The position numbers and the translations under genes were made by a program. 38,498 nt of DNA, taken from Pseudomonadales bacterium. GTDB taxonomy: Bacteria; Pseudomonadota; Gammaproteobacteria; Pseudomonadales; Natronospirillaceae. The stretch spans positions 1 to 38,498 of the forward strand of contig JALJPK010000031.1 of the NCBI GenBank assembly GCA_022968985.1. Direction: 5' to 3'. The stretch's first letter is position 1; each line of letters starts with the position of its first letter. Positions 34,726 to 38,498 of this stretch are shown piece after piece. The notes beneath the pieces were generated by a model, which saw only the letters and a program-made list of their open reading frames with translations, was not told where the DNA came from and made no database searches.

Positions 34726-36255
34726 GGGTTTGTTTAAACCAAATAAATCTTTTAGGAACTCAAGTATTTTTGGTTGATTTTGAATAACCTGCGTGGTTAA
34801 TCCTAAGTGTTTTCTAATTTTAGATCCAACATGAATTTGTGGGTTTGAAAATTCATAACCTTGTTCTTCTTCTCTTATTTTTACTAACTTTTTTGCTTCA
34901 TTAAACGTACTAATAAAATCTAAGTTTTTGAACGCATCTTGAAAATACGCTTTGCCAAAAAACGTCATGTCTAAATCATTTGAACAGCCAAAAGACGTAT
35001 GGGTGGAATCGGCGGCACTAATTATTATGCTGTTTTCATCTTTTAGAGCGTCGATAAATACCCCTGAATAACATGCACTGATTATGATTACTTTCCATTT
35101 TATTTTACTTTGTTTAATTGTGTCTGATAATTGCTCTGGGGTGATACTACCTAACGACATATTATGAATGTTTAAACTAATACCTAAATCTGCATTGCCG
35201 TGACTGCTGGCGTACATCAATAAAATATCTTCTTCACTGTCCATTTTGTTTTTAATGTGAGTTAAACTTTGTTTGATCGCATAATGGGTAGCCCAGGGTA
35301 TTTCTAAGTTTTCCATGCTGTTCATTAATGTAACTTGATGATTTTTGGAAATACCCTGCTCAATTAAGATGTCATTAATAATTTGTACTTCAGAGGCAAA
35401 AACCGACTGATTTCCGAAAGCGGCCACTGTTAAAGCGTAAAACTCTTTTTGATTGGTTGTGTTTATTTCTAACGCATTAAATTGTTCATCTAATAATGTT
35501 TGTTGTTTATAAATATAAGCTTCGCGTTCGCGTTGTTGTTTTATTTTTTTATTGTTTTTAATATCGCCTTGGAATTCATCGTTATACCAAAGGCCAATTA
35601 ATACTTCTTTTCTTTTGCCGTTTTTGTTCGAGACAAACTTACCTTTGCCTGATCGATCTCCCCAGCTAAACTCACCAATGTATACATCACCATTTGGGTA
35701 AGTTAATGTGCCAAGCCCATCAAATTGTTGGTAACTAAATTCGCCGCGGTAATGAGTGTTATCAATACCTTGGTATTCTCCAGATACTAAGGAGTTTTCT
35801 TCAAATTTGCCTGTCCAGGTATTACCAACATCGTCGATGATGTTACCTTCACCTGTTAAACTCCAATTTAAGTAATTACCTGAATATATTAATCCGTCGG
35901 AATCTGTGAAACTGCCAGTTCCCGTAAATTTACCCGCTTCAAAATTGCCAACATAAGAATAATTGTCAGAAAAATATTTGCCTTCTCCTTGAAATAAACC
36001 TTGTTGAAAATTACCGTCGTAAGTGATTTGCTTTGCATTTATTAGAATTCCTGGGCCATCAAACATTCCGTTTTTAAATTGGCCGATGTAACTTGAGTTG
36101 TTGCTGTAAGTTAGGCTGCCTTGACCTGATAATAAATTATCTTTTAATTCACCTTCGTAAATTGTGCCGTCGGGTAAGGTGATGGTTTGTGCCAAACACA
36201 TAAAACTGCTTAACAATATTAATATTGAAATGTTCATTTTAAATAACAATAACAT
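34714..36255 (-). CDS. MORN-repeat protein with C13 legumain/caspase-like peptidase domain
   Basis: 513 aa. ATG 36255 is chosen because AAGGA lies 6 nt upstream. A signal peptide ends near residue 23 (LLSSFMCLAQ). Eight MORN repeats follow (about 33-205: YEGELKDNLLSGQG, YIGQFKNGMFDGPG, YDGNFQQGLFQGEG and so on), then a charged linker (about 212-265). The C-terminal domain (about 272-490) fits the C13/caspase-like fold: strand YALTVAAFGN, then YASSHGNADL with His 352 and IIISACYSGVF with Cys 395, the expected His–Cys dyad, and IISAADSTHTSFGCS. Such peptidases cut after Asn or Asp in characterised relatives. The exported location and MORN array suggest action at the envelope. Substrate unknown. 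Confidence 0.85.
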   Translation of the reverse strand: MLLLFKMNISILILLSSFMCLAQTITLPDGTIYEGELKDNLLSGQGSLTYSNNSSYIGQFKNGMFDGPGILINAKQITYDGNFQQGLFQGEGKYFSDNYSYVGNFEAGKFTGTGSFTDSDGLIYSGNYLNWSLTGEGNIIDDVGNTWTGKFEENSLVSGEYQGIDNTHYRGEFSYQQFDGLGTLTYPNGDVYIGEFSWGDRSGKGKFVSNKNGKRKEVLIGLWYNDEFQGDIKNNKKIKQQREREAYIYKQQTLLDEQFNALEINTTNQKEFYALTVAAFGNQSVFASEVQIINDILIEQGISKNHQVTLMNSMENLEIPWATHYAIKQSLTHIKNKMDSEEDILLMYASSHGNADLGISLNIHNMSLGSITPEQLSDTIKQSKIKWKVIIISACYSGVFIDALKDENSIIISAADSTHTSFGCSNDLDMTFFGKAYFQDAFKNLDFISTFNEAKKLVKIREEEQGYEFSNPQIHVGSKIRKHLGLTTQVIQNQPKILEFLKDLFGLNKPPQT

Positions 36256-36344
36256 AGTTGTCCTTTATACTTATTTGTTAGAAATAAAAATGCAAAGAGG
36301 TAGTTGCTAGGCAGTATAGCCCTATTTATGACGTTGTTTGAAGT

Positions 36345-36713
36345 TTAAGCTACGTATTTTTGATGATCTTCAAAGTGTTGGTTTATTTGTAAACTGACCC
36401 TGAAATGTTCAGTTTTAGAGAAAGCGAGGTCGCCATTTTGATTAAATTCAAAATTAAACGTTAATGAGCGTGCAAAGGTTTTATGGCGTAATGTGATGTG
36501 AATAGTTTCTTCGTCAATATAATGGGATTTAATAAGGCGAAGTGATAAAGAGGTATTAAATTTAGTTAGCAACCATTGCGAGAGTTTAAAAGTGGCGCGA
36601 TGGATAAGGTTTAGGTGGATATCAGTCTGAAATGGCGCGGTGGCATTATCTGAGAGTGTTTTGTCCAGTGCGCATAATATGTCCAATGTATTAAGGTCGT
36701 TATTATTGGCCAT
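36345..36713 (-). CDS. Hypothetical cytosolic protein
   Basis: 122 aa, not recognised. There is no signal peptide and no membrane segment. The first half is probably helical (LDILCALDKTLSDNATAP), and the second half is strand-rich with alternating polar residues (ETIHITLRHKTFARSLTFNFEFNQ). It lies 90 nt upstream of the MORN/C13 gene on the same strand, with no terminator seen between, so the two may share a transcript. Confidence 0.6.
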   Translation of the reverse strand: MANNNDLNTLDILCALDKTLSDNATAPFQTDIHLNLIHRATFKLSQWLLTKFNTSLSLRLIKSHYIDEETIHITLRHKTFARSLTFNFEFNQNGDLAFSKTEHFRVSLQINQHFEDHQKYVA

Positions 36714-37044
36714 TTCAACTTATTTCTTATTATTGGCGGCTTTGATAGGCCTTAATTGTTGGATATATGATACTTCATTGTATTTTTAATATACATAGAG
36801 CATACAATACAATTTGACTGTCATTCTATTATTTTATAAATATATGTCAAGTCGGAATTTATGATTAGAAGAGTGTTAATTTGTAATAATTTGTGTGATT
36901 TATGTCAGTAAATGAGGGCATTAAGTAGTGTTATATGATCAGTGTGATTAAAAAGCGATGCAACGCGTCGGTTGCAGGTATGGTTTAATGTTTTAAATAA
37001 TAGAAAACGAAGTTTAAGTCGTCCAAAACAGTGCAGATTTTAGA
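36714..37044. other. Intergenic region upstream of the atp genes
   Basis: About 330 bases with no gene between a divergent pair. The parA–parB genes often found before atpI in gammaproteobacteria are not here. No repeat or RNA structure was recognised apart from the promoter that follows. Confidence 0.5.
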
Positions 37045-37073
37045 TTGAAATTGATCCTGTGAACCTTTATAGT
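37045..37073 (+). promoter_or_regulatory. Sigma-70 promoter of the atp operon
   Basis: TTGAAA (37045-37050), 17-bp spacer, TATAGT (37068-37073). Transcription would start near 37080, leaving an untranslated leader of 60-80 nt before atpI. Confidence 0.7.
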
Positions 37074-37143
37074 ACACGGCGCTAAAAAATGGCGTCACTA
37101 TCTAAGTTTGTTGGTAGAAAAACCAAAGATTAAATAATCGATA

Positions 37144-37572
37144 ATGAAGGTAAAAAGCAAAATGAATGATTCGATATTTAAACCTTATAAGCCAAAAAAA
37201 CTTAAAAAGCCTGCTTTATTTAAGGCCTTACTGCTGCAAGTAAGTGTGACAACCATGATGGCTGCGGGATTGTTGCTTATAAATGTTACAATAGGTTTAT
37301 CGTTTTTTGTTTCTATTGTTATATTTTCTATCCCTCAAGCCTATATGAATTTTAAAGCTTTTGCCTATTATGGCAGTGGTGATATAGACAAAATTAAGAC
37401 AGGTATGTACCTGGGGGAATTTTACAAAGTAATGTTAACCTGTGCGCTTTTTGTAACATCTTTCGTAATCGCGCCGGAATTACTGCATTTCCCAACATTA
37501 TTTATGGGATACATTTTGATGATTATCATCAATGTGGTCCTAACTCAGTTTCAAATTAATCATCCGTCGTAA
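37144..37572 (+). CDS. atpI: F0F1 ATP synthase assembly protein I (AtpI)
   Basis: 142 aa from ATG 37144. ATG 37162 (MNDSIFKPY) is a good alternative, with AAGG about 11 nt upstream. A basic N-terminal tail is followed by four membrane segments (about 29-47, 50-70, 92-112, 116-136). IPQAYMNFKAFAYYGSGD and MYLGEFYKVMLTCALFVTSF match the AtpI family pattern. AtpI helps assemble the c-ring. It is the first gene of the atp operon, 30 nt before atpB. Sequence conservation of AtpI is low, so the position counts for much of the call. Confidence 0.9.
   Translation: MKVKSKMNDSIFKPYKPKKLKKPALFKALLLQVSVTTMMAAGLLLINVTIGLSFFVSIVIFSIPQAYMNFKAFAYYGSGDIDKIKTGMYLGEFYKVMLTCALFVTSFVIAPELLHFPTLFMGYILMIIINVVLTQFQINHPS

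Positions 37573-38498
<926 letters not shown>

Overview
The window is about 38.5 kb of AT-rich DNA from a gammaproteobacterium. The order fdxA–cinA–recA–recX, a psp operon with divergent pspF, ComM/YifB and an atpI–atpB start point to a marine-type member of the Oceanospirillales/Pseudomonadales or a related order. That placement is inferred from gene families and gene order only; there is no rRNA gene here, and I see no tRNA gene.

Layout. (1) 1-159: the end of a GNAT acetyltransferase. (2) 716-6604: a tight three-gene operon on the + strand. It encodes a cyclic-nucleotide-binding domain fused to an SLC13-type permease, an ABC_sub_bind-type periplasmic-binding protein without an ABC transporter, and a 983-aa protein joining a periplasmic-binding domain, an extra beta-rich exported domain and an MscS channel. 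This operon is the best candidate for an undescribed system. (3) 6870-7943: a complete IS1595-family insertion with 25-bp inverted repeats and an 8-bp target duplication. (4) 8109-10954: fdxA, cinA/pncC, recA with a LexA box, and recX. (5) 11255-14114: an orphan short flagellin, comM and a 67-bp tandem repeat. (6) 14129-17467 (− strand): a heme-c DUF3365/HAMP sensor with a small partner, a lipoprotein-type pseudogene broken into several frames, and an unknown exported protein. (7) 17529-20584: pspC, pspB, pspA and a 56-aa membrane protein behind a sigma-54 promoter, with divergent pspF. (8) 20647-23921: a PKD/DUF1592-type lipoprotein and a DUF1552 protein. (9) 23977-27424: DoxX-like, DCC-family, DEAD-box helicase, EVE and RidA genes. 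(10) 27420-32377 (− strand): a hybrid sensor kinase whose 3' end lies in a 22-bp repeat array, then an unorthodox sensor kinase with a winged-helix response regulator. (11) 32576-36713: exported proteins, including a four-PKD lipoprotein and a MORN-repeat protein with a legumain/caspase-like C13 domain. (12) 37045-38498: promoter, atpI and most of atpB.

How the genes work together. Housekeeping blocks (recA region, psp, atp) alternate with blocks of exported and signalling genes. The recurring themes of the accessory blocks are envelope sensing (periplasmic-binding domains, heme sensor, two-component systems, Psp), exported PKD lipoproteins, and repeat arrays placed at gene 3' ends.
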